Notes: a model not told the origin generated them from the sequence alone. Shown: positions 7,650 through 14,197, numbered from the stretch's first letter. The stretch is 23,184 bases of DNA from Bacteroidales bacterium (GCA_023227835.1 JALOCI010000043.1:1-23184), one strand, 5' to 3'. Translations and numbers: made by a program.

Positions 7650-8942
7650 TTACCTTGTTAAATATGAAAGTGCTTCTGCTGCTGCCGATCCGGCTGATAG
7701 TATTGAATCAGGTATATCTTTCGGACCAGAGGCTGTGCCGGCAACAAAAATTCCGTCAATAGTTGTCTTTGCAGGACTTAGAATAGGATCACCCTGAAGA
7801 ATGAAATCCTGTTTATCCACATCTGGACGAATTCCTTTGAAGAGTAATGGTGTCTCTTTATTGGCCAGGGCACCTACTGAGAGGACAACAAGATCATGCT
7901 CGGCCTCTTTAATCCGCCCACTCTGTATATCCTCATATCTGAGGCTGAGGTTTCCGTTTGACAGCTCAGATATCCTGCCAATCTTGCCTTTGATAAATTT
8001 CACACCCATACCCTTGGCTTGTTCGTAAAACTCGTCATAACCCTTGCCAAATGCTCTGATATCGATATAATATATAGTTATGTCCGCCATAGGAAGTGCT
8101 CCCATCAGAAGTTGGGCCTGTTTAATCGAATACATGCAACAGATTTGTGAGCAAATCGGGTTTCCGGCAGAATCGTCTCTTGAACCGGCGCAGAGAACAT
8201 ATGCTATTTTATCAGGAACCTTACCATCACCAGGTCTGAGTATTGTATTAAAAGGTCTTGTCGGAGCAAGTTGCCTCTCCATTTGCATCGAAGTAAGCAC
8301 ATTCTTGTACTGACCTCCTCCGTATCTCGGCAAATTTGCCGGGTCATACAGCTTGAACCCGGTTGCAATAATTGCAGTGCTCGCTTCTATTTCATAAAAC
8401 CTATCCTCCTGAGTGAAATCTATACAGTTTGACGGGCATGCTTTTTCGCACGCTCCGCAAAGCGTACAGTTTTCCATATCAATTGCAGCAACTTTGGGAC
8501 TTGCTATACTAAATGGGATAAATGCTGCCTTTCTTCCTACAAGATTATACTGGAACTGATCCTTTGTAATCACCGGACATGCTTTTTCGCATAGCTGACA
8601 CCCTGTGCAATCCTCTGCAATAACGTATCTGGGACGTCTTTTTACAAAAGCAATAAAATTATGTTCCCCCCTTTTTTCTATGTTCTCAACATCACTTTCT
8701 GTGAATATTGTAATTCCAGGGTGTCTTGAGATCTCCGATACTTTCGGAGTTGTGATGCAGGCTGAGCAGTCAAGGGTCGGGAAGACCTTACTAAGAAGAA
8801 TCATCTTTCCTCCGATAGAGAGTTCTTTCTCAATTATTGCAACCTTGTACCCGTTATTGGCAAGGTTTAGTGCAGCTTCTCCTCCGGCTATTCCACCCCC
8901 TACAACGAGAGCGTCAAACTTAAGTTTTGTCCTGATTTGCAT
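7650..8942 (-). CDS. HdrA-like/QmoA-like flavin/iron-sulfur protein
   Basis: 430 residues, a shorter HdrA relative lacking the N-terminal domain of its neighbour. The FAD motif G15-x-G17-x2-G20 (VVGGGIAGGEAA) starts almost at the N-terminus, and IGGK at 43-46 follows. TLDCSACITTPK gives C59 and C62, a pair conserved in HdrA proteins. Two ferredoxin clusters are inserted early: C112/C115/C118/C122 and C159/C162/C165/C169, the latter in CTLCGACEKACP. YVLCAGSRDD and CSQICC follow in the flavoprotein body, and the C-terminus carries the FAD motif DGIFVAGTASGPKDI. In characterised Qmo complexes QmoA is described as the flavoprotein and QmoB carries the clusters; here both HdrA-like subunits have ferredoxin motifs. 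That makes this protein closer to HdrA than to textbook QmoA. Confidence 0.88.
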   Translation of the reverse strand: MQIRTKLKFDALVVGGGIAGGEAALNLANNGYKVAIIEKELSIGGKMILLSKVFPTLDCSACITTPKVSEISRHPGITIFTESDVENIEKRGEHNFIAFVKRRPRYVIAEDCTGCQLCEKACPVITKDQFQYNLVGRKAAFIPFSIASPKVAAIDMENCTLCGACEKACPSNCIDFTQEDRFYEIEASTAIIATGFKLYDPANLPRYGGGQYKNVLTSMQMERQLAPTRPFNTILRPGDGKVPDKIAYVLCAGSRDDSAGNPICSQICCMYSIKQAQLLMGALPMADITIYYIDIRAFGKGYDEFYEQAKGMGVKFIKGKIGRISELSNGNLSLRYEDIQSGRIKEAEHDLVVLSVGALANKETPLLFKGIRPDVDKQDFILQGDPILSPAKTTIDGIFVAGTASGPKDIPDSILSAGSAAAEALSYLTR

Positions 8943-8943
8943 C

Positions 8944-9339
8944 TCAACTGTTTTTTGATTTGAGCAGATATTCGTTGAAGCTTCTTATCTGCTTTACAAA
9001 TGATTCACTACATACAGAGCACAGAGCTGCCATCTTCAGTCTGGCAGGGTCTATTCCCTTTTCTTTCATTAAATTGTGTGTTTTGCCGACAATGGCTCCT
9101 GTCTTTTCAGTGCATGATTCACCATGTGAACAATCACTCCCGTCAGCAGCAATGAATACTCCGTCAAAACCCTTTTCCAGTGCTTTTAAAATCCACCGGG
9201 GTTTCACACCTGATGAGCAGGGAATTGCAATAGTATAGACCTGCGGAGGGTAGTGAAGTTTAAGTAATCCTGCCATATCAATGGCAGGATCAGAAATCTT
9301 TTCTGTAGAGAAGACGAGAATCTTAGCTTGGCTGACCAT
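8944..9339 (-). CDS. Stand-alone MvhD/FlpD-like protein
   Basis: 131 residues of the MvhD family (methyl-viologen-reducing hydrogenase delta subunit), which normally carries a [2Fe-2S] cluster and passes electrons between HdrA and a hydrogenase or dehydrogenase. Recognised by CSSGVKPRWILKALEKGFDG (C41), the following DGSDCSHGESC (C70, C76), and the GIDPARLKMAALCSVC segment (C107, C110). The N-terminal segment that in typical family members reads C-x2-C before the AG motif reads STEKISDPAIDMAG here, so those two cysteines are missing. An extra C107/C110 pair near the C-terminus may compensate. It lies 11 bp after tusA and 1 bp before the next HdrA-like gene. The family call is fairly safe; cluster content is uncertain. 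Confidence 0.82.
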   Translation of the reverse strand: MVSQAKILVFSTEKISDPAIDMAGLLKLHYPPQVYTIAIPCSSGVKPRWILKALEKGFDGVFIAADGSDCSHGESCTEKTGAIVGKTHNLMKEKGIDPARLKMAALCSVCSESFVKQIRSFNEYLLKSKNS

Positions 9340-9350
9340 CAGTTATTATT

Positions 9351-9605
9351 TTATTCGTTTTTTCTCATATAAATCTTGTAATAGCCATTTTCCTCGACTG
9401 TTCCGAGATAGTCATGGCCTTGTTTTGAACACCACTTTGGTATATCCACCTTTGTGCCTTCGTCAGCAGATAGTATTTCCATAATATCCCCGTCCTCTAT
9501 TGTCCCGATTGCTTTTTTAGCTTCCAAAAGCGGTCCCGGGCAGGCGGTACCTCTTGCATCTACACTCTTGGCTACGTTTAATGCCTTTAATTCTTCTTGT
9601 GTCAT
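9351..9605 (-). CDS. tusA: TusA-family sulfur carrier protein
   Basis: 84 residues from the ATG at 9605 (MTQEELKALNVAKSVDARGT). An in-frame TTG 10 codons upstream would nearly abut the previous stop and is less likely. The defining motif CPGP is at 22-25 (ACPGPLLEAKKAI); Cys22 carries the persulfide in TusA proteins. The beta-alpha-beta fold is evident through GDIMEILSADEGTKVDIPKW. A second cysteine at about 59 is also common. The partner encoded immediately upstream is a DsrE2-type sulfurtransferase, and downstream are Hdr-like electron-transfer proteins. A role as persulfide donor or acceptor for this operon is therefore likelier than tRNA thiolation. TusA/SirA paralogues are hard to separate by sequence alone. 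Confidence 0.9.
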   Translation of the reverse strand: MTQEELKALNVAKSVDARGTACPGPLLEAKKAIGTIEDGDIMEILSADEGTKVDIPKWCSKQGHDYLGTVEENGYYKIYMRKNE

Positions 9606-9637
9606 GATTTGATGTTTTAATATTTTGTTGAACAATT

Positions 9638-10204
9638 TTATACAAACAGTTGAGCAGCGCTTTCTCCGGCATCAGTAACAAATGTTGCAGCACCGGCATA
9701 ACTCAGGTGAGGGTAGTCTATCATCTCTTCCTTCTTGAATCCCATAAGCCCCATTGACATTTCGCATACAATTATCTCTATTCCGAGTTCCCCGGCGGTC
9801 TTGAACATCTCTTCAAGCGAGAGTACATTGTTCTTACGCATCAGATATTTAATCATTTTCGGGCCAATTCCTGCCATATTCATCTTAGACAGACTTAGTT
9901 TGTCTTTACCGTTTGGCAGCATGAAACCGAACATCTTCGATATTAAATCCTTCCCTTTCGGGTGTTTTTTCGGATCGCGGAGAGCTGACAAAGCCCAAAA
10001 TGAGAAGAATATCTTCACTTTTGTATCCATTGCCGCAGCAGCCAGAGATATTATCATAGTTGCAAGAATCTTATCGAGATCTCCTGATACGCATGCGATG
10101 GAGAGTTGGTCTTTTCTATTATTCTCCAATTTTGTGATTTTCTTCTGCAGTTTATCAATCTGTTGTTGTAACTGCTCGATTGTTTTAAGGTTATTCTCTT
10201 CCAT
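9638..10204 (-). CDS. DsrE2-type (DsrE/DsrF/DrsH-like) sulfurtransferase
   Basis: 188 residues, first gene of the operon. Residues 1-31 form a predicted coiled coil (TIEQLQQQIDKLQKKITKLE). The DsrE2 fold follows, with IACVSGDLDKILATMIISLA (Cys38), FFSFWALSALR, the conserved LSLSKMNMAGIGPKMIKYLM, and IVCEMSMGLMGFKKEEMID, where Cys147 occupies the usual catalytic persulfide position. It ends in a typical GAATFVTDAGESAAQLFV tail. DsrE2 proteins are often encoded beside TusA and exchange persulfide sulfur with it. No N-terminal transmembrane helices are visible, so it should be cytoplasmic. Expression is probably set by the divergent Crp-family gene (see the operator at 10281-10296). Confidence 0.88.
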   Translation of the reverse strand: MEENNLKTIEQLQQQIDKLQKKITKLENNRKDQLSIACVSGDLDKILATMIISLAAAAMDTKVKIFFSFWALSALRDPKKHPKGKDLISKMFGFMLPNGKDKLSLSKMNMAGIGPKMIKYLMRKNNVLSLEEMFKTAGELGIEIIVCEMSMGLMGFKKEEMIDYPHLSYAGAATFVTDAGESAAQLFV

Positions 10205-10263
10205 TGTCTCTTTTTTTGCAAAGTAAAGCCATTTAGCTTCCGGGATATTGGAGTCGGATATGA

Positions 10264-10279
10264 TCTCTGTTGCCAGAGA
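10264..10279. promoter_or_regulatory. Inverted repeat TCTCTG-N4-CAGAGA next to the Crp-type operator
   Basis: Perfect 6-bp arms around TTGC, ending one base before the Crp-type palindrome, between the divergent regulator and sulfur/Hdr operon. It could be a second regulator's site or a short hairpin; nothing in the sequence decides. Confidence 0.4.
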
Positions 10280-10280
10280 A

Positions 10281-10296
10281 TGTGATTTGTATCACA
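10281..10296. promoter_or_regulatory. Crp-type operator, perfect TGTGA-N6-TCACA
   Basis: A perfect 5-bp palindrome with a 6-bp spacer (TGTGATTTGTATCACA), identical in both half-sites to the Crp consensus. It lies between dsrE2 (start 10204) and the Crp-family gene (start 10332). That regulator's recognition helix contains SRESVSR, matching the Arg-Glu...Arg triad with which E. coli Crp reads TGTGA. The site covers the -33 box of the regulator's own promoter, which suggests autorepression. It is centred about 75 bp before the likely start of the leftward operon, a distance compatible with activation. Only a degenerate leftward -7 (TTACTTTG, 10226-10219) is visible. Confidence 0.75.
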
Positions 10297-10312
10297 ATTT
10301 TATATATATTTG
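10286..10312 (+). promoter_or_regulatory. Promoter of the Crp-family regulator gene
   Basis: TTTG at 10286-10289 and a perfect -7 element TATATTTG at 10305-10312. The spacer is 15 nt, slightly short. The -33 box lies inside the Crp-type palindrome. The -7 position supports the ATG at 10332 rather than the upstream ATG at 10248. Confidence 0.6.
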
Positions 10313-10331
10313 CAACAGAAATAAATTTCTC

Positions 10332-11012
10332 ATGGAAAATAAATGCATGCTGTGTAACTATAAATCTGTTGCAGAAACTAAACTGACAGAAGCAGAGTTA
10401 GGTGAGCTTTCCTGTAATTGTCTGACAGTTAGCTTTAAAAAGGGAGATTCAATAATCAGGCAAGGGACATACTCAACAAATGTGGCATATCTTAAAAGCG
10501 GTTTGGCAAAGATTCATATAGAGGGGCCATATCATGTTCAGGTTGTAAGAATTGTCAAGCCGGCCAATTATCTCGGATTGCCAACAACATTCGGGGACAA
10601 GGTCAACCAGTACTCTGTCACGGCTGTCGAAAACTCGGAAGTCTGTTTTATTGATATAACCTATTTCAGGAAACTTTTAACTCTTAATCACGATTTCAGT
10701 AATCAGATAATCGTTGAACTGTGTAAAGGTGAGATTGAGTCATACCAAAAGTGTGTTAACCGCACTCAGAAGCAGGTCCGGGGCAAAGTGGCGGATGTCC
10801 TTCTGGATTTTTCTGACAATATATACCGTTCGGACAAGTTTGTAGTTCAGATTAACCAGGAAGATCTCGGCAACTTGGTTGACGCATCAAGGGAGAGTGT
10901 CAGTCGTGTTTTAAACGATTTCAGCAGGGAGGGCATAATAAGAATTTCCGGTAAAGAGGTTGAAATTCTTAATAAAGAGATGCTTCAAATGATAAGCAAA
11001 CACGGCTGGTGA
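10332..11012 (+). CDS. Crp/Fnr-family transcriptional regulator
   Basis: 226 residues from the ATG at 10332 (MENKCMLCNYKSVAETKLTE); an upstream in-frame ATG at 10248 would place the promoter inside the gene. The cyclic-nucleotide-binding-like beta roll covers about 25-120 (FKKGDSIIRQGTYSTNVAYL). A dimer helix (LNHDFSNQIIVELCKGEIES) is followed by a C-terminal winged helix with INQEDLGNLVDASRESVSRV. The recognition helix SRESVSR is Crp-like (Arg-Glu...Arg) rather than Fnr-like. The N-terminus has C5-x2-C8 and a C28-x-C30 pair, which could sense redox or bind metal. The four-cysteine Fnr pattern is not clearly matched and no cAMP-site Arg-Ser motif is apparent, so the ligand is unknown. Divergent from the sulfur/Hdr operon and its likely regulator. 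Confidence 0.9.
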   Translation: MENKCMLCNYKSVAETKLTEAELGELSCNCLTVSFKKGDSIIRQGTYSTNVAYLKSGLAKIHIEGPYHVQVVRIVKPANYLGLPTTFGDKVNQYSVTAVENSEVCFIDITYFRKLLTLNHDFSNQIIVELCKGEIESYQKCVNRTQKQVRGKVADVLLDFSDNIYRSDKFVVQINQEDLGNLVDASRESVSRVLNDFSREGIIRISGKEVEILNKEMLQMISKHGW

Positions 11013-11027
11013 TTGTCCTTTAGCTAA

Positions 11028-11039
11028 GAATGTACATTC
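11028..11039. promoter_or_regulatory. 12-bp perfect palindrome upstream of grpE
   Basis: GAATGTACATTC reads the same on both strands. It lies in the gap after the Crp-family gene and 25 bp before the grpE -33 box. Possible operator; no family assignment. Confidence 0.3.
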
Positions 11040-11063
11040 GTGTCATTTTGTCTTATATCCCTT

Positions 11064-11100
11064 TTTGGCAGATTATTTGTGACTATCTTTGCGTCACAAA
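11064..11100 (+). promoter_or_regulatory. grpE-dnaJ promoter framed by an 8-bp inverted repeat
   Basis: A perfect -7 element TATCTTTG lies at 11084-11091, with TTTG at 11064-11067 (16-nt spacer). The arms TTTGTGAC (11076-11083) and GTCACAAA (11093-11100) are exact reverse complements separated by 9 bp, and the -7 box sits in that spacer. The 9-bp spacing copies the geometry of the CIRCE heat-shock operator, but the arm sequence is different. A repressor bound here would block the promoter directly. Confidence 0.65.
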
Positions 11101-11124
11101 AAGAATTAATTGAAATAATATATA

Positions 11125-11715
11125 ATGAAAGATCAGAAAAAAGAGAAATGTCATGATGAGTCGGAGGTTCAAGAGAAAACTGCTTCTGGAGCAGAACAGG
11201 AACAAATTGTAAATGAACCTCGAAACAATGAATCCGAAGAAAAAAAAGATGAACCGGTAACAGAGTTAAAGGATAATCCCGAAGAGAAAATTGCTTCGCT
11301 GAATGACAAATATCTTAGACTTGCCGCTGAATTTGACAATTATCGCCGCAGGACAGCCAAGGAGAGACTTGATCTTGTGCTGACAGCAGCAGAAGACACA
11401 ATAAAAGGGTTGTTGCCAGTGCTGGATGATTGTGAAAGAGCGATTGACGTGCTAAAAAGCGCCGAGGGAGACCATAAGGCTGCAATTGAGGGGACAGAGC
11501 TTATTTATAACAAACTTTATACTTATTTGGAGTCAAAAGGACTAAAGAAGATGGAGGTTAAGGGAAAGGAGCTGGATACTGATTTTCATGAAGCCGTGGC
11601 TCAATTTCCTGCACCTGACAAAAAGCACAGGAACAAGATTATTGATGTTGCCCAGCATGGATATACACTAAACGGTAAAGTAATTAGGTTTGCCAAGGTG
11701 GTAGTTGGCATTTAA
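11125..11715 (+). CDS. grpE: Nucleotide exchange factor GrpE
   Basis: 196 residues. GrpE releases ADP from DnaK in the Hsp70 chaperone cycle. The first ~55 residues are Glu/Lys-rich and probably disordered. A coiled coil starts near IASLNDKYLRLAAEFDNYRR (about 56-75), the GrpE signature stretch with the conserved FDNYRRR. The C-terminal beta domain has LEVKGKELDTDFHEAV-type sequence (here KKMEVKGKELDTDFHEAVAQ) and ends in GYTLNGKVIRFAKVVVG. It is cotranscribed with dnaJ, 10 bp downstream; dnaK is not adjacent. Confidence 0.97.
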   Translation: MKDQKKEKCHDESEVQEKTASGAEQEQIVNEPRNNESEEKKDEPVTELKDNPEEKIASLNDKYLRLAAEFDNYRRRTAKERLDLVLTAAEDTIKGLLPVLDDCERAIDVLKSAEGDHKAAIEGTELIYNKLYTYLESKGLKKMEVKGKELDTDFHEAVAQFPAPDKKHRNKIIDVAQHGYTLNGKVIRFAKVVVGI

Positions 11716-11725
11716 GATGTAAGAG

Positions 11726-12892
11726 ATGGCTAAGAGAGACTATTATGAAGTGCTGGGTGTCACAAAGGGGGCCTCGGCAGATGAGATAAAAAAGGCATAC
11801 AGGAAACTTGCCCTCAAATATCATCCGGATAAAAACCCGGGTGATAAGGATGCCGAGGAGAAGTTTAAAGAGGCTGCTGAGGCTTATGATGTTCTAAGTA
11901 ATCCGGATAAGAAATCACGATATGATCAGTTCGGCCATGCGGGTATGAGCGGTGCTGCAAGCGGTGGCGGCTTTAGTGGAGCAGGATTCTCAATGGAAGA
12001 TATCTTCAGTCAATTCGGAGATATTTTCGGTGGTCATTTCGGTGGGGGCTTCGGAGGTTTCGGAAGTTTCGGAGGTTCAGGCAGAGGGGGAAGACGTGTT
12101 AACCGAGGCTCTGATATAAGGATAAGAGTGAAACTTGATCTGAAGGAGATTGCCCACGGAACAGAAAAAAAGGTAAAAATCAACAAGCAGGTTGCATGTC
12201 CGACATGTAACGGAAGAGGCGCAGCATCTGAGGCTGATATCCATACTTGTGAGACATGTAAGGGAACGGGCCAGGTTACCAGAGTGACTCAGACAATTCT
12301 GGGTACAATGCAGACAGCTTCAGTTTGTCCTACATGTCACGGTGAGGGAAAAAGAGTTGTTAAGCCTTGTACCAAGTGTGGCGGAGATGGTCTTGTAAAG
12401 GAGATGGAGGAGATATCCTTCAAGATTCCGGCCGGTGTAGCACAAGGAATGCAACTGACAGTTCAGGGAAAGGGAAATGCAGCAAAACTGGGCGGTATAA
12501 ACGGAGATCTTCTGGTGGTTATAGAGGAAGAGGAGCATCCGGAACTTCAGAGAGACGGAAATGATCTTATCTATTCACTGTTCATCTCTGTTCCCGATGC
12601 AATATTGGGTTGTGATGCAGAGATTCCTTCTGTTGACGGTAAGCTCAGAATTAAAATAGAAGCCGGCACACAGTCAGGCAAAATATTGAGACTTAGGTCA
12701 AAGGGTTTGCCGGATGTAAACGGATATGGCAGCGGAGACCTTCTTGTCTATATACAGGTTTGGACACCAAAGAAAGTAGACAGGCAAGAGAAGGAGGCGT
12801 TGGAGAAGATGAGGTCGTCAGACAATTTTAAACCGGCTCCAAACAAAGATGATAAGAATTTCTTCGACAGAATGAAGAAGATGTTTTCTTAG
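11726..12892 (+). CDS. dnaJ: Chaperone protein DnaJ
   Basis: 388 residues, type I Hsp40 that stimulates DnaK ATPase activity and delivers clients. The J domain (1-70) has the HPD triad at 33-35. A Gly/Phe-rich linker covers about 71-122 (GGGFGGFGSFGGSG). The zinc-binding domain has four CxxCxGxG repeats at C158/C161, C175/C178, C201/C204 and C215/C218. Two substrate-binding beta domains follow, and the protein ends DDKNFFDRMKKMFS. Length and domains are standard. The stop (12892) is the first bases of a C-free tandem repeat. Confidence 0.98.
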   Translation: MAKRDYYEVLGVTKGASADEIKKAYRKLALKYHPDKNPGDKDAEEKFKEAAEAYDVLSNPDKKSRYDQFGHAGMSGAASGGGFSGAGFSMEDIFSQFGDIFGGHFGGGFGGFGSFGGSGRGGRRVNRGSDIRIRVKLDLKEIAHGTEKKVKINKQVACPTCNGRGAASEADIHTCETCKGTGQVTRVTQTILGTMQTASVCPTCHGEGKRVVKPCTKCGGDGLVKEMEEISFKIPAGVAQGMQLTVQGKGNAAKLGGINGDLLVVIEEEEHPELQRDGNDLIYSLFISVPDAILGCDAEIPSVDGKLRIKIEAGTQSGKILRLRSKGLPDVNGYGSGDLLVYIQVWTPKKVDRQEKEALEKMRSSDNFKPAPNKDDKNFFDRMKKMFS

Positions 12893-13032
12893 TTAAAAGT
12901 GAAGGGTTAAAAGTGAAGAGTTAAAAGTGAAGAGTTAAAAGTGAAGGGTTAAGAGTGAAGAGTTAAGAGTGAAGAGTGAAGAGTGAAGAGTTAAGAGTGA
13001 AGAGTTAAGAGTGAAGAGTTAAAAGTGATAAG
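12893..13032. repeat. 14-bp tandem repeat array, cytosine-free on the plus strand
   Basis: Nine copies of a 14-mer, consensus TTAARAGTGAAGAG (R = A or G), plus two 7-bp half units (TGAAGAG, 12977-12990), fill the 140 bp between dnaJ and anmK. The last unit diverges to TTAAAAGTGATAAG. There is no C on the plus strand anywhere in the array. It forms essentially the whole leader of anmK, and no terminator or TAnnTTTG promoter is visible in it. Copy number is likely to vary between strains. Confidence 0.95.
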
Positions 13033-13041
13033 TGTAATGTG

Positions 13042-14100
13042 ATGATGAAGATTATTGGGCTCATGTCCGGGACCTCGCTGGATGGACTGGATATATGTTT
13101 TGCAGAGTTCGGACACGACAACGGAAAATGGAACTACAAGATTCTGAAAGCCGAATCTCGGGATTATTCACAGGATATAAAGGAAAAGCTGGCGACAGCA
13201 CAGAACATGTCCGCACTTGATTATGCACTGTTCAATTCTGACTACGGCATCCTTTTGGGTTCTATGGTAAAGGATTTTATGGGCAAAAACGGAGTTGTTC
13301 CGGATTATATTGCATCTCACGGCCATACAATATTCCATCAACCCTCTAAAAGATTTACGGCCCAAATCGGTTCAGGAGCAGGAATCGCTGCCGAAACCGG
13401 TGTGGACACAATTTGTGACTTCAGGACAACGGATGTTGCTCTTTATGGTCAAGGAGCGCCATTAGTACCGGTAGGGGACAGAAATCTCTTTTCAGAATAT
13501 AGTTACTGTCTGAATCTCGGTGGCTTTTCGAATATATCCTTTGATGAAGGAGTTGAGAGAAAAGCCTATGACATATCACCTGTCAATTACGTTCTTAATT
13601 ATTATACAAGGACAATAGGTCTTGAATATGACAAAGACGGAGAGATTGCCGGAACAGGTAGTGTTTGCAAAGAATTGTTGGAGAGGCTCAATAATTTGCC
13701 GTTTTATACACAGCAAGGGCCGAAATCTCTCGGAAGAGAGTGGGTTGAAGAGGTTGTAATACCGGAGATAGATTCCTTCAATCTACCATTGAAGGATACT
13801 CTGGCAACGTTCTGTGAGCACGTGGCATGTCAGATAACCGGGCATGTCAAAAGCGGCAAGGTGCTCTTGACAGGCGGAGGGGCTTTCAATAAATTTCTTG
13901 TTGAGAGGATCCGCTATAGGGCGCCTCAATGCGAAATCATCGTTCCTGATGCCATGACTGTGAATTTTAAAGAGGCACTTATCTTTGCTTTTTTAGGTGC
14001 TTTATATGTGTCTGACATTCCAAATTGCCTCTCGTCTGTCACCGGCGCAAAGTATGATTGTGTAGGAGGAGCGATGTATAAAGCAGGAAAACGTAATTAA
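13042..14100 (+). CDS. anmK: Anhydro-N-acetylmuramic acid kinase
   Basis: 352 residues from the ATG at 13042; the following codon is also ATG and an in-frame GTG precedes it, so the exact start is uncertain by a codon or two. The enzyme phosphorylates 1,6-anhydro-MurNAc with ring opening to MurNAc-6-phosphate in cell-wall recycling. Family motifs: GLMSGTSLDGLD near the N-terminus (phosphate loop), ASHGHTIFHQP, the ICDFRTTDVALYGQGAPLVP stretch with VGD, LNLGGFSNIS, and the GGGAFNKFL segment near the C-terminus. The length suits the Bacteroidota form. It starts 10 bp after the tandem repeat. Confidence 0.95.
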   Translation: MMKIIGLMSGTSLDGLDICFAEFGHDNGKWNYKILKAESRDYSQDIKEKLATAQNMSALDYALFNSDYGILLGSMVKDFMGKNGVVPDYIASHGHTIFHQPSKRFTAQIGSGAGIAAETGVDTICDFRTTDVALYGQGAPLVPVGDRNLFSEYSYCLNLGGFSNISFDEGVERKAYDISPVNYVLNYYTRTIGLEYDKDGEIAGTGSVCKELLERLNNLPFYTQQGPKSLGREWVEEVVIPEIDSFNLPLKDTLATFCEHVACQITGHVKSGKVLLTGGGAFNKFLVERIRYRAPQCEIIVPDAMTVNFKEALIFAFLGALYVSDIPNCLSSVTGAKYDCVGGAMYKAGKRN

Positions 14101-14101
14101 T

Positions 14102-14132
14102 TTTGTGAAATTAGAATTAATTCATACATTTG
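14102..14132 (+). promoter_or_regulatory. rplS promoter (near-ideal Bacteroidota type)
   Basis: TTTG at 14102-14105, a 19-nt spacer, and a perfect -7 element TACATTTG at 14125-14132. The predicted transcript has a leader of roughly 70 nt before rplS. Confidence 0.85.
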
Positions 14133-14149
14133 CAATCCAAATTTTACAA

Positions 14150-14197
14150 GCAACCGCTTACAAGAACGCAGGAGTCTGTAATGTTGCGATAACAACA
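14150..14197 (+). promoter_or_regulatory. Structured rplS leader with two mutually exclusive hairpins
   Basis: GCAAC (14150-14154) pairs with GTTGC (14183-14187). Inside it, after a small internal loop, TTACA (14158-14162) pairs with TGTAA (14177-14181). An alternative hairpin TGTTG-CGATAA-CAACA (14182-14197) uses the same GTTG bases and ends 10 nt before the rplS ATG. This suggests a ribosomal-protein leader controlling translation, with L19 itself as the obvious candidate ligand. That is an inference from folding by eye. Confidence 0.45.

Noticed and set aside
10219..10226. TTACTTTG as the leftward promoter of the sulfur/Hdr operon
   Set aside because: One mismatch at a key position and no TTTG at -33; mentioned with the operator but not listed as a promoter.
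10248..10331. A longer N-terminus for the Crp-family regulator starting at the ATG at 10248
   Set aside because: It would contain the operator and the TATATTTG promoter element, and the extra 28 residues look non-homologous; ATG 10332 is preferred.
12893..13032. A CRISPR array
   Set aside because: Units are contiguous 14-mers without unique spacers, so it is a simple tandem repeat.
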